Part shown: one piece after another, positions 16,715 to 25,316 of the stretch
Position numbering within the stretch: position 1 is the first letter of the stretch
How the letters are laid out: each line of letters starts with the position of its first letter
NCBI RefSeq assembly: GCF_004114535.1
Contig: NZ_LBJC01000033.1
Coordinates: 186,001 to 250,000 of the forward strand
DNA length: 64,000 nucleotides
Direction: 5' to 3'
Source: Bradyrhizobium nanningense
GTDB lineage: Bacteria > Pseudomonadota > Alphaproteobacteria > Rhizobiales > Xanthobacteraceae
Translations under genes and position numbers: made by a program
The notes under the pieces: model-generated
Database searches by the model: none
Told to the model about the DNA's origin: nothing
What the model saw: only the letters and a program-made list of their open reading frames with translations

Positions 16715-18319
16715 ATGCTCGCCCGGGCGCTCAAGGCCGTGCCGCGGGCTTTGGAATGGACGTGGACGCCCGTGGAACCGCTCAACGCACGCTCGATGCT
16801 CGACGCCGCGACCAGCGCTGCGGCGAAGCCCGCTGACCAACCCTTCGTCGAGCGCCGTCGCCGGCTGACGCCCGCCGCGCTCGAAGTCGTCAACCAGAAG
16901 GTCGCCCGCGCTTATTCGCCGATCGTGATCGCCGGCTTCGTGCGCCTGGCCGACTTCACGCTGCTGAGCCTCGTCGGCATCACGCTCTATGTCGGCTATG
17001 TGATGCCGCTCTCGGGCTTCAACTGGGTCTATCCCGCGGAGGTCGTCGCCGTCGCGGTCGCCGCCGTGATCTGCTTCCAGGCCGCCGACATCTATCAGGT
17101 GCAGCTGTTCCGCGGGCAGCTGCGGCAGATGACACGGATGATCTCGTCCTGGTCGTTCGTCTTCCTGCTGTTCATCGGCATCTCCTTTTTCGCCAAATAC
17201 GGCAGCGAAATCTCGCGGCTGTGGCTTGCCGCCTTCTACTTCCTCGGGCTCGCCGCGCTGATCGCCGAGCGTCTGGTGCTGCGCTCGCTGGTGCGCGGCT
17301 GGGCGCGCCAGGGCCGGCTCGACCGCCGCACCATCGTCGTCGGCTCCGACAGCAACGGCGAGCAGCTGGTCGAAGCGCTGGAGGGGCAGGAGGATTCCGA
17401 CATCCACGTGCTCGGCGTGTTCGACGATCGCAACGACAGCCGCGCGCTCGACACCTGCGCCGGCGCGCAGAAGCTCGGCAAGGTCGACGACATCGTCGAA
17501 TTCGCTCGCCGCACCCGCGTCGATCTCGTGCTGTTCGCATTGCCGATCTCGGCGGAGACGCGCATCCTTGAGATGCTGAAGAAGCTCTGGGTGCTGCCGG
17601 TCGACATCCGTCTGTCCGCGCACACCAACAAGCTGCGCTTCCGGCCGCGCTCCTATTCCTATCTCGGCGAGGTGCCGACGCTCGACGTGTTCGAGGCCCC
17701 GATCACCGACTGGGACCTGGTGATGAAATGGCTGTTCGACCGCGTCGTCGGCAGCCTTGCGCTGCTCGCAGCCCTGCCGGTAATGGGACTCGTCGCGCTC
17801 GCGGTGAAGCTCGACAGCCCGGGACCGGTGCTGTTCCGCCAGAAGCGTTTCGGCTTCAACAACGAGCGCATCGACGTCTACAAGTTCCGCTCGATGTATC
17901 ACCACCAGGCCGATCCGACGGCCTCGAAGGTCGTGACCAAGAACGATCCGCGCGTCACCCGCGTCGGCCGTTTCATCCGCAAGACCAGCCTCGACGAGCT
18001 GCCGCAGCTCTTCAACGTGGTCTTCTCCGGCAACCTGTCCCTGGTCGGCCCGCGCCCGCACGCGGTGCAGGGCAAGCTCCAGAGCCGGCTGTTCGACGAG
18101 GCCGTCGACGGCTATTTCGCCCGCCACCGCGTCAAGCCGGGCATCACCGGCTGGGCCCAGATCAACGGCTGGCGCGGCGAGATCGACAACGAAGAGAAGA
18201 TCCAGAAGCGCGTCGAGTTCGACCTCTATTACATCGAGAACTGGTCGGTGCTGTTCGACCTCTACATTCTCCTGAAGACGCCGATCTCGCTGCTGACCAA
18301 GAACGAGAACGCGTACTGA
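16715..18319 (+). CDS. Undecaprenyl-phosphate sugar-1-phosphate transferase (WcaJ/ExoY type)
   Basis: This 534-residue polytopic enzyme starts exopolysaccharide repeat units by moving a hexose-1-phosphate from a UDP-sugar to undecaprenyl phosphate. It has four to five N-terminal membrane helices (residues about 70-200), a Rossmann-like CoA-binding_3 domain (RTIVVGSDSNGEQL), another helix (LALLAALPVMGLVALAVKL), then the catalytic domain with KFRSMYHH, TSLDELPQLFNV, LVGPRPHAV and PGITGWAQINGWRGE. The sugar is probably glucose or galactose by family. It lies between the GT4 and the polymerase-like gene. Confidence 0.92.
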   Translation: MLARALKAVPRALEWTWTPVEPLNARSMLDAATSAAAKPADQPFVERRRRLTPAALEVVNQKVARAYSPIVIAGFVRLADFTLLSLVGITLYVGYVMPLSGFNWVYPAEVVAVAVAAVICFQAADIYQVQLFRGQLRQMTRMISSWSFVFLLFIGISFFAKYGSEISRLWLAAFYFLGLAALIAERLVLRSLVRGWARQGRLDRRTIVVGSDSNGEQLVEALEGQEDSDIHVLGVFDDRNDSRALDTCAGAQKLGKVDDIVEFARRTRVDLVLFALPISAETRILEMLKKLWVLPVDIRLSAHTNKLRFRPRSYSYLGEVPTLDVFEAPITDWDLVMKWLFDRVVGSLALLAALPVMGLVALAVKLDSPGPVLFRQKRFGFNNERIDVYKFRSMYHHQADPTASKVVTKNDPRVTRVGRFIRKTSLDELPQLFNVVFSGNLSLVGPRPHAVQGKLQSRLFDEAVDGYFARHRVKPGITGWAQINGWRGEIDNEEKIQKRVEFDLYYIENWSVLFDLYILLKTPISLLTKNENAY

Positions 18320-18332
18320 GTTGAGAGTTCTC

Positions 18333-18439
18333 TGTCATGCCCCGGCTCGACCGGGGCATCCAGTACGCCGCGGCGCCAACTGTTTTCCACAACAGGCGCC
18401 ACGGAGTGCTGGATCGCCCGGTCAAGCCGGGCGATGACA
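18333..18439. repeat. Inverted-repeat element, family B copy 1
   Basis: The element begins TGTCATGCCCCGGCTCGACC and ends with the inverse (GGTCAAGCCGGGCGATGACA); each arm holds its own hairpin (GCCCCGG/CCGGGGC and CGCCCGG/CCGGGCG). A second copy lies at 27956-28058. It sits just after the sugar transferase stop codon and may act as a transcription terminator or processing site in the EPS operon. Confidence 0.8.
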
Positions 18440-18483
18440 GCAGTGTTTGTGGCGTAAGAGTTGCGTAAGCGTATGAGCATGTG

Positions 18484-19740
18484 ATGGCGTATGCGGCGAC
18501 AGCCGATGGAGTGAGATTGGCTGCACCGGCTGCGCCCGGCGTGCTGGCGCTGCAGCGCGCGCTGGTGTGGCTGGTCGGCGCCTCCGGCGCAATCGTCTTC
18601 ATCGAGCCGAGCCCCTACGAGATCATGACGCTGCTCGCGGCGGTCACGTTCTTCGCCACCGGTCTTCGCTTGCGGCTCGCGCTGATGCCGCTGGTCGCGC
18701 TGCTGGTGCTGCTCAATGTCGGCTACACGATCAGCGCGATCCCGCTGTTCGAGCAGTCCGAGGTGGTGAGCTGGATCGCGACCTCCTGGTACATGGCGGT
18801 GACCGTCGTATTCTTTGCCATGGTCATGTCCGAGGACACCGCGGCCCGGCTCGACATGCTCTGCCGCGGGCTCGTTGTCGGCGCGATGGTCGCTTCGCTC
18901 CTGGCGGTCGCCGGCTACTTTCACCTCGTGCCCGGAGGCAACGACCTGCTCACGCTCTACGGACGCGCGCGTGGCACGTTCAAGGACCCGAACGTGCTCG
19001 GCGCTTTTCTGATCCTGCCGGCGCTGTTTGCGCTCCAGAGCGTGGTTTCGGACAAGCTGGCCAAGGCGTTTCGCAACGTCATCGCCTTCGGCATCATGTC
19101 GCTCGCGATCCTGCTCGCCTTCTCGCGCGCCGCCTGGGGCGGGCTGGTGCTGACTTCCGCCTTCATGCTGGCGCTGATGGTGCTGACCGGCCGCACCAAC
19201 GCGCAGCGTTCGCGCATCATCGTCATGGCGATCGTGGCCTCCGTGCTGGGCCTCGCATTGATCGCTGTGCTGCTGTCGTTCGATTCCACCGCAGAGATGT
19301 TCAAGCAGCGCGCGAGCTTCGACCAAAGCTACGACGAGGGTCGCTTCGGCCGGTTCGGCCGCCACATCCTGGGTGCCGAGATGGCGCTCGACCTGCCGTT
19401 CGGCATCGGCCCCTTACAATTCCACCGCTTCTTCCCCGAGGACACCCACAACTCCTATCTCAACGCCTTCATGTCCGGCGGCTGGCTGTCCGGCGTGTGC
19501 TATCCGGCGCTGGTCTTCACCACCGTGATCACAGGCTTCCGCCACATCTTCGTCCCCGTGCCGTGGCAGCGCGCTTATCTGGCCGTGTTCTCCGCCTTCG
19601 TCGGCACCGTCGGCGAAAGCTTCGTGATCGACACCGACCACTGGCGGCATTTCTGGATGATGCTGGGCGCGATGTGGGGCATGATCGCAGCCGCGCAGAT
19701 CTACAAGATCAGGGCTGGCGAGGACGCGTCTTCAGCTTGA
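18484..19740 (+). CDS. O-antigen ligase/polymerase-like (Wzy) membrane protein
   Basis: This protein of about 418 residues has about ten membrane helices. A large periplasmic loop after residue 270 contains RASFDQSYDEGRFGRFGRH and GIGPLQFHRFFPEDTHNSYL, the pattern of the O-antigen ligase/Wzy_C group that polymerises or ligates polysaccharide repeat units at the periplasmic face. A GTG (18481) immediately precedes the ATG (18484); either may be used. It completes the EPS set started by the sugar transferase. The last 32 bp overlap the convergent MarR gene. Confidence 0.85.
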   Translation: MAYAATADGVRLAAPAAPGVLALQRALVWLVGASGAIVFIEPSPYEIMTLLAAVTFFATGLRLRLALMPLVALLVLLNVGYTISAIPLFEQSEVVSWIATSWYMAVTVVFFAMVMSEDTAARLDMLCRGLVVGAMVASLLAVAGYFHLVPGGNDLLTLYGRARGTFKDPNVLGAFLILPALFALQSVVSDKLAKAFRNVIAFGIMSLAILLAFSRAAWGGLVLTSAFMLALMVLTGRTNAQRSRIIVMAIVASVLGLALIAVLLSFDSTAEMFKQRASFDQSYDEGRFGRFGRHILGAEMALDLPFGIGPLQFHRFFPEDTHNSYLNAFMSGGWLSGVCYPALVFTTVITGFRHIFVPVPWQRAYLAVFSAFVGTVGESFVIDTDHWRHFWMMLGAMWGMIAAAQIYKIRAGEDASSA

Positions 19741-20248
19741 GAGCCGGCCGCTTCTCCGGTGGCGTGTCGAGCAGGCCCTTCAGGGCCTCCGTCGCCGCGA
19801 GCACACCCTTGTAGCCCTCGTTGGCGAACCGCAGCAGCAGACGCAATTCCTCGTCGGAATAACCACCTAACACCTTCTCCATCGCCTGCTGCATCGGCAC
19901 GTAGAACTGGCCGATCTTCATCGCCGCCTCCGGCACGACGGCGATGAAGACCTTGCGGCGGTCCTTCTCGTCGCGCTCGCGGCGCACCAGGCCGGCCTTT
20001 TCGAGCCGGTCGACCACGCCGGTGATCGCGCCGGTCGTGAGGCCCGTGACCTCGGCGAGCCTCCCTGCGGTGACACGGCCCTCGAGATACAGGATGTCCA
20101 TGCATTCGAGGTCGGAATTGGCAATTCCAGCAACGTTGGCAACGGTTTGCCCATAGAGCACGCCTTGCGCCGACGACCTGCGCATCGCCTCTTCAAGCTC
20201 CTGCAACAGCGCAGCGCGCACCTTCGTCCTTGACAAGGCTGACCTCAT
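19709..20248 (-). CDS. MarR-family regulator, probably controls the adjacent monooxygenase
   Basis: This 179-residue winged-helix protein has the recognition helix in LAEVTGLTTGAITGVVDRLEKAGLV and the wing RRERDEKDRRKVFIAV. It is divergent from the FAD monooxygenase gene with 84 bp between them, and a perfect 8-bp-arm palindrome lies in that gap. It is therefore likely an autoregulated repressor whose ligand is the monooxygenase substrate. Its 3' end overlaps the Wzy-like gene on the other strand. Start is the annotated ATG-proximal MRSALSRTK; a few residues could be trimmed. Confidence 0.87.
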   Translation of the reverse strand: MRSALSRTKVRAALLQELEEAMRRSSAQGVLYGQTVANVAGIANSDLECMDILYLEGRVTAGRLAEVTGLTTGAITGVVDRLEKAGLVRRERDEKDRRKVFIAVVPEAAMKIGQFYVPMQQAMEKVLGGYSDEELRLLLRFANEGYKGVLAATEALKGLLDTPPEKRPALKLKTRPRQP

Positions 20249-20270
20249 ATCTTAGGCGGTGTATATCTTA

Positions 20271-20291
20271 GTTGCTAAGAGATTTAGCAAC
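20271..20291. promoter_or_regulatory. Palindromic operator between marR and FAD monooxygenase genes
   Basis: GTTGCTAA (20271-20278) and TTAGCAAC (20284-20291) are perfect inverse arms separated by 5 bp. An overlapping smaller palindrome CTTAG-TTG-CTAAG lies just upstream. Size and position fit a MarR dimer site covering the divergent promoters. Confidence 0.7.
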
Positions 20292-20332
20292 CGTAATTTC
20301 TCCTAGCACCACGGAAACGTCGGGAGCAAGCC

Positions 20333-21529
20333 ATGCCTTATCGTCCCCGCAAGGCCCTGATCATCGGCGCCGGCATCGCCGGTCCGGTGGCCGCGATCCT
20401 GCTGCGCCGCGCCGGCATCGAGTCCGCGATCTACGAGGCCTGGCCCTATTCGAAGGGCATCGGCGGCGGCCTTCAGATCGCGCCGAACGGTATGCATGTG
20501 ATGGACGAGATCGGGCTGGCGAACGAGTTGATCAGCCGCGGCTCGGTCGCGGAGTCGTTCGACTTCTATTCGCAAGGCGGCACGATGCTCGGGTCGATCA
20601 ACCGCGACATGGTACGGCGCTTCGGCCAGCCGGCTGTCAACGTCTGCCGTGCCACACTGAACGAAATCCTCATCGACAAGGCCTGGTGCGCCTGCGTCTC
20701 GCTCTATTTCGAGAAGCGCCTGATCAAGATCGAGGACCGCGGCGACCAGCCGGTCATTGCCTATTTCGCCGACGGCACCACGGCCGAGGGCGACTTCCTG
20801 ATCGGGGCCGACGGCATCCACTCCGTGACGCGACGCCAGGTGGTGCCGGACGGCCCGCAACCTTTCGACACTGGACTGATCGGCTTCGGCGGCTTCGTGC
20901 CGCACGCAGTCCTCGACGGCAGATCGATCGGCCGGCACGTCGAGACGACGTTCGGCCAGAGCGGCTTCTTCGGCTACGGCTATTGCAGCCCGGATCCGAA
21001 CGATGGCGTGATGTGGTGGAGCACGCAGCCTGCGCACGGCATGGACGCGGCGATGTTTCGTGCGCTCGACCAGGCGACACTGAAGCAGCATCTGCGGGGC
21101 TTCCATCGCGGCTGGCACGATCCGATCCCTGATATCATCGAGGCCGCCGAGAATATCGTGGTCACCGACACGCTCGACGTCGCGACCTTGCCGGCCTGGT
21201 CGCGCAAGCGCTCGCTGCTGATTGGGGACGCCGCGCACGCGACCAGCCCCCATGCCGGTCAGGGCGCTTCGCTGGCACTTGAGGATGCGATGCGGCTCGC
21301 GCGCTTGATGCAGGAGGGCCAGGAGCTCGGCGCCACTTTCCAGGCCTTCGAGGCTGAGCGTCGCCCGCGTACCGAGAAGATCGTCGCGATAACGCGCCGC
21401 AACGGCAACAGCAAGCGCGAATTCAGCGCCACCGGCGCGTGGATGAGAAATCAGATGCTGAAATGGCTGCTGCCGCTGGGATCGAGGAGCATCGATTTCA
21501 TGTACGCTTATGACGCGCGCGCGGTATAG
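20333..21529 (+). CDS. FAD-dependent monooxygenase (PHBH/salicylate hydroxylase type)
   Basis: This 398-residue flavoprotein has the FAD dinucleotide motif ALIIGAGIAGPVAAILLRRAG at the N terminus, the DG motif (LIGADGIHSVTRRQVV) in the middle, and the ribityl-binding GD motif in LLIGDAAHATSPHAGQGASLALEDA. Enzymes of this group hydroxylate aromatic or similar acids using NAD(P)H and oxygen. GGGAG precedes the ATG at 20333. The divergent MarR gene and palindrome suggest induction by substrate. Substrate unknown; no other aromatic pathway genes are adjacent. Confidence 0.88.
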   Translation: MPYRPRKALIIGAGIAGPVAAILLRRAGIESAIYEAWPYSKGIGGGLQIAPNGMHVMDEIGLANELISRGSVAESFDFYSQGGTMLGSINRDMVRRFGQPAVNVCRATLNEILIDKAWCACVSLYFEKRLIKIEDRGDQPVIAYFADGTTAEGDFLIGADGIHSVTRRQVVPDGPQPFDTGLIGFGGFVPHAVLDGRSIGRHVETTFGQSGFFGYGYCSPDPNDGVMWWSTQPAHGMDAAMFRALDQATLKQHLRGFHRGWHDPIPDIIEAAENIVVTDTLDVATLPAWSRKRSLLIGDAAHATSPHAGQGASLALEDAMRLARLMQEGQELGATFQAFEAERRPRTEKIVAITRRNGNSKREFSATGAWMRNQMLKWLLPLGSRSIDFMYAYDARAV

Positions 21530-21543
21530 CGGCACAGTACCGC

Positions 21544-21571
21544 AGGGGTGGCAAAGCGAAGCGTGCCCACC
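21544..21571. repeat. Short hairpin repeat GGTGG...CCACC
   Basis: AGGGGTGGCAAAGCGAAGCG followed by TGCCCACC forms a hairpin 15 bp after the monooxygenase stop. The pattern resembles short dispersed repeats found between Bradyrhizobium genes, and may help end transcription from both sides. Confidence 0.4.
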
Positions 21572-21612
21572 ATGCGCGACGATGATCCGCCGGGAAGACC
21601 TGAGCAAGCTTC

Positions 21613-22386
21613 CTACGCCGCCCCCAGTCCGAGCTTCGCGTAGATCCTTCTGGCATAAGCGCCGAATGCATCCGTCGTCTTCAGCGGAAGATCCCGCGGG
21701 AAGGGCAGGTCGATCGGGAAATAGTCGGCCATCTTCGCAGGTCCCGCCGTCAGCACGGCGCAGTGCGACGACAGGAAAACCGCTTCCTGGATCGAATGGG
21801 TGACGAAGATGATGGTCTTGCCGCTCTCGCGCCAGATACGCAGCATCTCCAGGTTCATCTGCTCGCGCGTCAGCGCATCCAGCGCGCCGAACGGCTCGTC
21901 CATCAGGATCAATTTGGGATCGTGGATGAAGGCGCGCGCGATCGCGGTGCGTTGCTGCATGCCGCCGGACAGCTGCTGCGGATATTTCTGCTCGTAGCCG
22001 GCGAGCCCCACGAGATTGAGCAGGTCGCGCGCCCGCTCGCGCGCGGCCTTGATCGGCAGGCCGACGATCTCGGCCGGCAGCAGCACGTTGTCCAGGATGG
22101 TGCGCCACTTTAGGAGCAGCGCCTGCTGGAACACCATGCCGATGTCGCGGGTCGGATCGAACGGGCTGTGGGCGTTGCCGATCCTGACGGTGCCGCCGTC
22201 GGCGCCGTGCAGGCCGGCCAGAATCTTCATCACCGTCGTCTTGCCGCAGCCGGACGGGCCGACCAGCGAGACGAGCTCGCCTTCCTGCACGTCCATCGTG
22301 ACGTCGGAGACCGCCAGGAATTCGGCGCCGCCGCTGCGATAGACCTTGCGGACGCCCTGCAGGCTGATGAAGGGGTCTGGGCTCAT
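21613..22386 (-). CDS. ABC transporter ATP-binding protein (nitrate/sulfonate/taurine type)
   Basis: This 257-residue cytosolic ATPase has Walker A GPSGCGKTTVM, the signature LSGGMQQR and Walker B LILMDEPFG, followed by the switch His (VTHSIQEAVFLSS). It pairs with the permease at 25317-26087 and the binding protein at 26919-27923. The ATG at 22386 overlaps the upstream aldolase gene stop (ATGA, 4 bp), so translation is coupled. A much longer open frame upstream is only the shadow of the aldolase gene. It is the last gene of the operon. Confidence 0.93.
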   Translation of the reverse strand: MSPDPFISLQGVRKVYRSGGAEFLAVSDVTMDVQEGELVSLVGPSGCGKTTVMKILAGLHGADGGTVRIGNAHSPFDPTRDIGMVFQQALLLKWRTILDNVLLPAEIVGLPIKAARERARDLLNLVGLAGYEQKYPQQLSGGMQQRTAIARAFIHDPKLILMDEPFGALDALTREQMNLEMLRIWRESGKTIIFVTHSIQEAVFLSSHCAVLTAGPAKMADYFPIDLPFPRDLPLKTTDAFGAYARRIYAKLGLGAA

Positions 22387-23438
22387 GCCAGCCATTTGTT
22401 CAGGTTCGCGGCGACGAAGGCATCGTCGCTGAGGTCGGCGTGCTCGCGCGTGACGCGGTCGATCTCCTCTTTCTGGCCGGAGCTGAGGCCCTCGTTCGGA
22501 TCGAGGCACCACAGGCCCTGCATCAGGCCCTGGCGGCGCAAGACCTCGTGGCAGCCGGCGATGCAGCCGTGAAAATTGTTGGCGACATCGAAGAAGGCGC
22601 TGTTGCAGTCGGTGACACGGGCATCGAGCGCGAGCAGATCCGCGGGTACGATGTCCTTGTGCCGCGCCGCCTTGCAGCGCTCGAACTGCTTGATCGCGCT
22701 CGCGGTCCACACCGACCAGTGGCCGAGCAGGCCGCCTCTGAAGTAGGTGCGGGTCGTGACGCCGTTGTCGCGCAGATCGAAGGGCAAGGTGAGATCGAGC
22801 AGGATGTGATCGTCATTGCCGGTGTAGAGCGCGACGCGGTCGAGCGCGCCGGCCGCCGCGACACCGCGCAGCACATCGAGCGTCCGATAGCGGTTGAACG
22901 GCGCGATCTTGATCGCGATGACGTTGTCGATCGAGGCAAAGCGCTGCCAGAAGCGGCTCGACAGGACGAGGCCGCCGACGGCTGGCTGGAGATAGAAGCC
23001 GACCAGCGGGATTTCCGCCGCAACCGCCGTGCAGTGCGCGATGATCTCGTCCTCGGAGGCGCTCTTCATCGCGGCGAGGCTGAGCAGCCCGGCGTGGTAG
23101 CCGATGTCGCGCGCGGTGCGGGCCTCGGTGACCGCCTGCCTCGTCGGACCCGCGAGGCCCGCGACCATCGCCAGCGGACGCTTGGTCCAATCGGCCGCGG
23201 TCTCGGCGGCGAGCTCGAGCACCGGGCGGTAGAGGCCGACATCGCGGATCGCGAACTGCGTCGTGTGCACGCCGACCGCAAGGCCGCCTGAGCCGGCGTC
23301 GATGTAATAGCGCGTCAGCGCGCGCTGATGCGTCTTGTCGAGCTGACGTTCGGCGGTGAGCGCGAGGGGGTGCGCCGGCAGCACGGTGCCGTCGGCAATC
23401 AGCTTGCGGATGTCGCTGTTGATCTGGCTGTGGTGCAT
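22383..23438 (-). CDS. Dihydrodipicolinate synthase family (class I aldolase-like) protein
   Basis: This 351-residue TIM-barrel protein resembles the DHDPS/N-acetylneuraminate lyase superfamily. It shows an AGSGGLAVGVHTTQF segment where family members have the GTTGE region, and a candidate Schiff-base Lys in VIAIKIAPFN. The family condenses or cleaves pyruvate-derived aldols. It lies 6 bp after the GNAT gene and overlaps the ATPase gene. The neighbouring epimerase suggests processing of an imported sugar acid or amino-sugar-like compound, but the substrate is unknown. Confidence 0.82.
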   Translation of the reverse strand: MHHSQINSDIRKLIADGTVLPAHPLALTAERQLDKTHQRALTRYYIDAGSGGLAVGVHTTQFAIRDVGLYRPVLELAAETAADWTKRPLAMVAGLAGPTRQAVTEARTARDIGYHAGLLSLAAMKSASEDEIIAHCTAVAAEIPLVGFYLQPAVGGLVLSSRFWQRFASIDNVIAIKIAPFNRYRTLDVLRGVAAAGALDRVALYTGNDDHILLDLTLPFDLRDNGVTTRTYFRGGLLGHWSVWTASAIKQFERCKAARHKDIVPADLLALDARVTDCNSAFFDVANNFHGCIAGCHEVLRRQGLMQGLWCLDPNEGLSSGQKEEIDRVTREHADLSDDAFVAANLNKWLA

Positions 23439-23444
23439 GATGTC

Positions 23445-24266
23445 CTATCCGAATTCGGGGCCGGCGACGGCGAATGGGGTTTCCTCGCCCGTAGAGGTGG
23501 CGGGGCCGAACCGCATGCGCTGGAACGGGCGCTCGACGGTCCAGCTAGCGGCGGTCAAGCCTTCCAGGAATGCGGCTTGGGAGGCGACGGCGTCGAGCAG
23601 CAGCGGGCTGGTCTCGGAGCGCACGATCCCGTCAACCAGAGCCAGAGCTGCCGCGGCATTATCGGCAAACAACGGGCCGATATGGCGGGCGGTCCGGCCA
23701 TCGCGCACCAGCGCGATGGCGCCATTCGCGGCGACGATGCGCGAGCCGGCGCGCTGGGCGAAGGCAGAGAGGAGGGCGATCCGGTCGAAACCAGTCGCGC
23801 GCCGATCCCGCATGGCAAGCGCATCGAGCGTGGCGGATGATGGTGGCGGCGTCTCGGCTCGCGCAGGCTTCACCAGCTTCAGGCGACGCAATTGCAGCGT
23901 CGGCATGAACCCCAGCGGTCCGTAGACGGCCGCGCCGTCGGGCGTAGCGTCGAGCCAGCTGGTCAGGCCGTTCTTTCGCGCCGTTTCCAGGCAAACGTCG
24001 ACAAGACGGGTGGCAAGGCCGCGCCGGCGATGGGTGCCTGAGACCAGCACCATGCTGATCCAGGCGTTGTTGCCGGAATAGGGCAGCAGTGCCGCGGTCG
24101 CGACCAGCCGCGCGCCGTCACGGATGCCGAACACGATGCCGTCGCGCAGGAAGATGCGCCAGTCCTCCTCGGTCTGATTCCAGTGCGCTTCCGTCGAGAG
24201 CGCCAGCCCCGCGATCGCGTCCTGCACGCCGAGCGTCAGGATGGACGGGCCGTCAGTAGCGTCCAT
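23445..24266 (-). CDS. GNAT-family N-acetyltransferase
   Basis: This 273-residue protein has a GNAT core in its first 130 residues. The acetyl-CoA loop is in VSGTHRRRGLATRLVDVCLE, preceded by strand ARLVATAALLPY and followed by the FMPTLQLRR segment. A second domain of about 130 residues resembles a weaker GNAT-like half (GSRIVAANGAIALVRDG), so this may be a double-GNAT protein. The start overlaps the end of the epimerase gene by 14 bp, indicating coupled translation. The target amine is unknown; it presumably acts on the imported compound of this operon. Confidence 0.82.
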   Translation of the reverse strand: MDATDGPSILTLGVQDAIAGLALSTEAHWNQTEEDWRIFLRDGIVFGIRDGARLVATAALLPYSGNNAWISMVLVSGTHRRRGLATRLVDVCLETARKNGLTSWLDATPDGAAVYGPLGFMPTLQLRRLKLVKPARAETPPPSSATLDALAMRDRRATGFDRIALLSAFAQRAGSRIVAANGAIALVRDGRTARHIGPLFADNAAAALALVDGIVRSETSPLLLDAVASQAAFLEGLTAASWTVERPFQRMRFGPATSTGEETPFAVAGPEFG

Positions 24267-25290
24267 CGCGCACCTCGTATTTGGTGGGCTTGCCGAGGCT
24301 CGGCATGGCGCGCGAGACCCAGTCGGCGGTCCAGGCGATCAGCTGTTCGGTGTCGACGACGGGAAGGCCGAACAGTGCGACTGCCTTTGACGTGTCGGTC
24401 AGCCATGCTGTGGGCTCTTCCTTGCCCGTCAGCATCGGCGCGCGGCCGAACCTTGCGCCGAATTTTTGGGCGAGATCGCGCACCGCCAGGATCTCGTGGC
24501 CGCTGACATTGAGCGGCGAGGTCGGCGTGGTGCAGTGCGCGAGGCAGCGCAGCGCCTGGGCAGACGCATCGCCCTGCCAGATGAAATTGACATGGCCCAG
24601 GCTGACGTCGATCGGCGTGCCCATAAGCACCTTGGTCGCGATGTCGTGCAGCACGCCGTAGCGCATGTCGATCGCGTAGTTGAGGCGGAATAGCCGGCCC
24701 GGGGTCGCGAATTTGTGCGAGAAATACTCGAACATCCGTTCGCGACCGACGCAGGACTGCGCATATTCGCCGGGCGGGTTCGGCGCCATGTCCTCGGTCG
24801 AGCCTTTGCCGTCGACCGGGACGAACGGATAGATGCAGCCGGTCGAGAACGCCACGATGCGCGAGGAGGGGAAGGCCTGCGCCACCAGGGCGGGCACATG
24901 CGCGTTCATCGCCCAGGTCAGCGCCAGATCGCCCTCGGCGCCGAACTTGCGGCCAGCCATGAAGACGATGTTCGGCGCCTTCGGCAGCGCCGCAATCGCC
25001 GTCTCGTCCATCAGGTCGCAGTTGATCGTTTCGACACCGCGCGCGTGCAGCCAGTCCTTCACGCCGGCGTCGCTGAAGCGGGCCACGCCGATGATCCGGC
25101 GATCGGGAGCTGCGGCCTTCGCAAGGCCCGCCAGCGTCGGGCCCATCTTGCCGGCCACGCCGAGGATCATGATGTCGCCCTCGACCTTCCTAAGGTCGTC
25201 GATCAGGGCCTGGGTCGGCCGGCACAGCAGCTCGTCGAGGGCCGCAATATCGGGGATGGTCTTCGGCAGCGTCTGGCGGGTGAGCAGCAT
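24253..25290 (-). CDS. NAD(P)-dependent epimerase/dehydratase-like protein
   Basis: This 345-residue protein has an N-terminal Rossmann-type stretch (DIMILGVAGKMGPTLAGLAK) in place of the usual GxxGxxG, then NIVFMAGRKFG, an STGCIYPF strand and a Tyr in GEYAQSCVGRERM; the canonical YxxxK is degenerate (YAQSC). It belongs with extended SDR sugar epimerases but may be catalytically altered. I placed the start at the ATG at 25290, where GAAGGA lies upstream; a TTG five codons earlier is less likely. It lies between the permease and the GNAT gene. Confidence 0.8.
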   Translation of the reverse strand: MLLTRQTLPKTIPDIAALDELLCRPTQALIDDLRKVEGDIMILGVAGKMGPTLAGLAKAAAPDRRIIGVARFSDAGVKDWLHARGVETINCDLMDETAIAALPKAPNIVFMAGRKFGAEGDLALTWAMNAHVPALVAQAFPSSRIVAFSTGCIYPFVPVDGKGSTEDMAPNPPGEYAQSCVGRERMFEYFSHKFATPGRLFRLNYAIDMRYGVLHDIATKVLMGTPIDVSLGHVNFIWQGDASAQALRCLAHCTTPTSPLNVSGHEILAVRDLAQKFGARFGRAPMLTGKEEPTAWLTDTSKAVALFGLPVVDTEQLIAWTADWVSRAMPSLGKPTKYEVRDGRY

Positions 25291-25316
25291 GATTCTGTCC
25301 TTCAAGTCTGCCGTTC

